Of a stretch of DNA of 6,484 nt, positions 5,411 to 6,484 are shown piece by piece. Source of the stretch: Christensenella sp. UBA5399 (GTDB taxonomy: Bacteria; Bacillota; Clostridia; Christensenellales; Christensenellaceae). A program made the translations under genes and the position numbers. The stretch covers positions 1-6,484 of the forward strand of contig DHOD01000151.1 in the NCBI GenBank assembly GCA_002407725.1, written 5' to 3'. Numbering within the stretch: the first letter of the stretch is position 1; each line of letters opens with the position of its first letter. The notes under the pieces are model-generated. The model worked only from the letters and a program-made list of their open reading frames with translations. It was not told where the DNA came from and searched no databases.

Positions 5411-6484
5411 ATGAAGAAAATTATCCTGATACTGCTGGTGCTGTGCTTCATATTGTCGTTGCCGGCGGTTTCGCTGGCCGGCACAGCTTTTGATATCGAA
5501 GAATATGACGTGCAGATTGTTGTGAACGAGAATGCGACGTATCAAGTGAGCGAGGCCATCCATGCCGATTACCATACGCCCTCATTGGGGATGTACCGCA
5601 CCATCGACCTGCGCCCCGAGGTGACAATCGAGCATAACGGGCAGCAGCTGACAGAACGCTATATCGTGTATGTAGACGATGCGAAAGTGGTGGGTGAGCC
5701 GTACAGTACGTATACGGAAGACGGCATGTTTGTCATAGAGACAGGCAACGATACGGATTATATCACCGGGCCGCACACACACAATATTTCATTTCTCTAT
5801 GATGCGGGGGATGATGGATACGACGATTTTGACCAGTTCTATTATGGCATCATCGGAAACGAATCGGTTGTGCCGATAGAGCATGTGACGTTTAGCATCA
5901 CAATGCCGAAGGAATTTGACGCGGCACAGGTGGGCTTCAGCGTCGGGTATAAGGGTGTTTCGGGATATGACCCGGATTTACTCAAATACGCGGTAGAAGG
6001 CAATGTGATCAGTGGAACGTATGCGGGCACGCTGGCACCGGGGCAGGGCATCACAATCCGGATGGAGCTGCCGCAAGGCTACTTTGTAGGCGCGCGGCAA
6101 AAGGCGTCGTTTGAGGAGCCCGCGCTGATTGTGGTCGGCTGTATCACCGCAGTGGCGTTTGTGCTTTTCCTGATTTTCCGGCGGAAGAAAATGCCGGTGG
6201 TCACGGTGGAGTTTGACCCGCCGGAAGGCATGAACTCGGCGGATGTGGGCTACATTGTGGACGGACAGTCGGACGACAAGGATGTGGTGTCGCTCCTCAT
6301 CTATTGGGCGGACCAGGGCTACCTGACCATCCATGAGACGGACAAAAAAAAGGTCATGCTGCTCAAAAAGGTGGGCGATCTTCCGCCTGACGCCAACGAT
6401 TATGAATCGTTGATGTTTGACGAACTGTTCAGGGGGCGGAGCGAGGTGAAGACGAGCGACCTCGAGGAGACGTTCTACAGTACG
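5411..6484 (+). CDS. DUF2207-type exported membrane protein (partial, 3' end beyond right edge)
   Basis: The 358 visible residues begin with a signal peptide: MKK, a hydrophobic core at 4-20, and a probable cleavage after SLA (about residue 23). An extracytoplasmic, mostly beta-rich domain follows (about 25-230), then one membrane helix (about 237-256, PALIVVGCITAVAFVLFLIF), a basic RRKK stop-transfer, and the start of a cytoplasmic region. The segment VEFDPPEGMNSADVGYIVDG (266-285) and SLLIYWADQGYLTI (294-307) are characteristic of DUF2207 (YciQ-like) proteins. The molecular function of the family is unknown. Full-length relatives run to about 550-650 residues with further membrane helices, so roughly 200-300 residues are missing. 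A modest ribosome site (GGAG, 5397-5400) lies ten bases upstream. In the FDQFYYGIIGNESVVPI stretch (140-156) two usually conserved tryptophans appear to be Tyr and Val, judged from memory of the family. Confidence 0.88.
   Translation, partial: MKKIILILLVLCFILSLPAVSLAGTAFDIEEYDVQIVVNENATYQVSEAIHADYHTPSLGMYRTIDLRPEVTIEHNGQQLTERYIVYVDDAKVVGEPYSTYTEDGMFVIETGNDTDYITGPHTHNISFLYDAGDDGYDDFDQFYYGIIGNESVVPIEHVTFSITMPKEFDAAQVGFSVGYKGVSGYDPDLLKYAVEGNVISGTYAGTLAPGQGITIRMELPQGYFVGARQKASFEEPALIVVGCITAVAFVLFLIFRRKKMPVVTVEFDPPEGMNSADVGYIVDGQSDDKDVVSLLIYWADQGYLTIHETDKKKVMLLKKVGDLPPDANDYESLMFDELFRGRSEVKTSDLEETFYST

Overview
The window looks like a chromosomal segment of a Clostridia-like Bacillota. The evidence is strong GGAGG-type ribosome binding sites before most genes, tight gene spacing, sigma-A-type promoters, an ECF-transporter substrate-binding component next to a type III pantothenate kinase, and a Crp/Fnr-type regulator paired with a 4Fe-4S protein of a kind common in anaerobes. 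No species can be named from the sequence alone. There are seven protein genes, two of them cut by the window edges. I see no rRNA, tRNA, CRISPR array, insertion sequence or integration site.

Left block (1-1415): a divergent pair. On the minus strand, a double-cluster ferredoxin-like protein runs off the left edge. On the plus strand, a Crp/Fnr-family regulator reads away from it. The 113-base gap holds a clear plus-strand promoter and several overlapping perfect inverted repeats sized like Crp/Fnr operators. In anaerobic Firmicutes this pair often sits beside hcp (hybrid cluster protein / hydroxylamine reductase, nitrosative stress). If that holds here, hcp would lie just beyond the left edge, but it is not in the window.

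Middle block (1444-2991): a promoter with an extended -10 element drives an approximately 127-base untranslated leader, then an ECF S component (probably the pantothenate carrier PanT) and coaX (type III pantothenate kinase). Together they would import vitamin B5 and phosphorylate it in the first step of coenzyme A synthesis.

Between coaX and hom (2992-3161) lies a 170-base stretch dense in inverted and direct repeats. It could be an interspersed palindromic repeat or a structured leader of hom.

Right block (3162-6484): hom (homoserine dehydrogenase with a C-terminal ACT domain), a small single-domain cupin, a LemA-family membrane protein, and a DUF2207-type exported membrane protein that runs off the right edge. 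Gaps are 3, 19 and 25 bases, so the four are probably one transcript. LemA and DUF2207 proteins are frequent neighbours; the link to hom and the cupin is only positional.

The genes themselves belong to recognisable families. The parts most worth a second look are the tandem CPG-motif repeat in the ferredoxin-like protein, the palindrome-packed divergent promoter, the unexplained panT leader, and the repeat-rich coaX-hom spacer.
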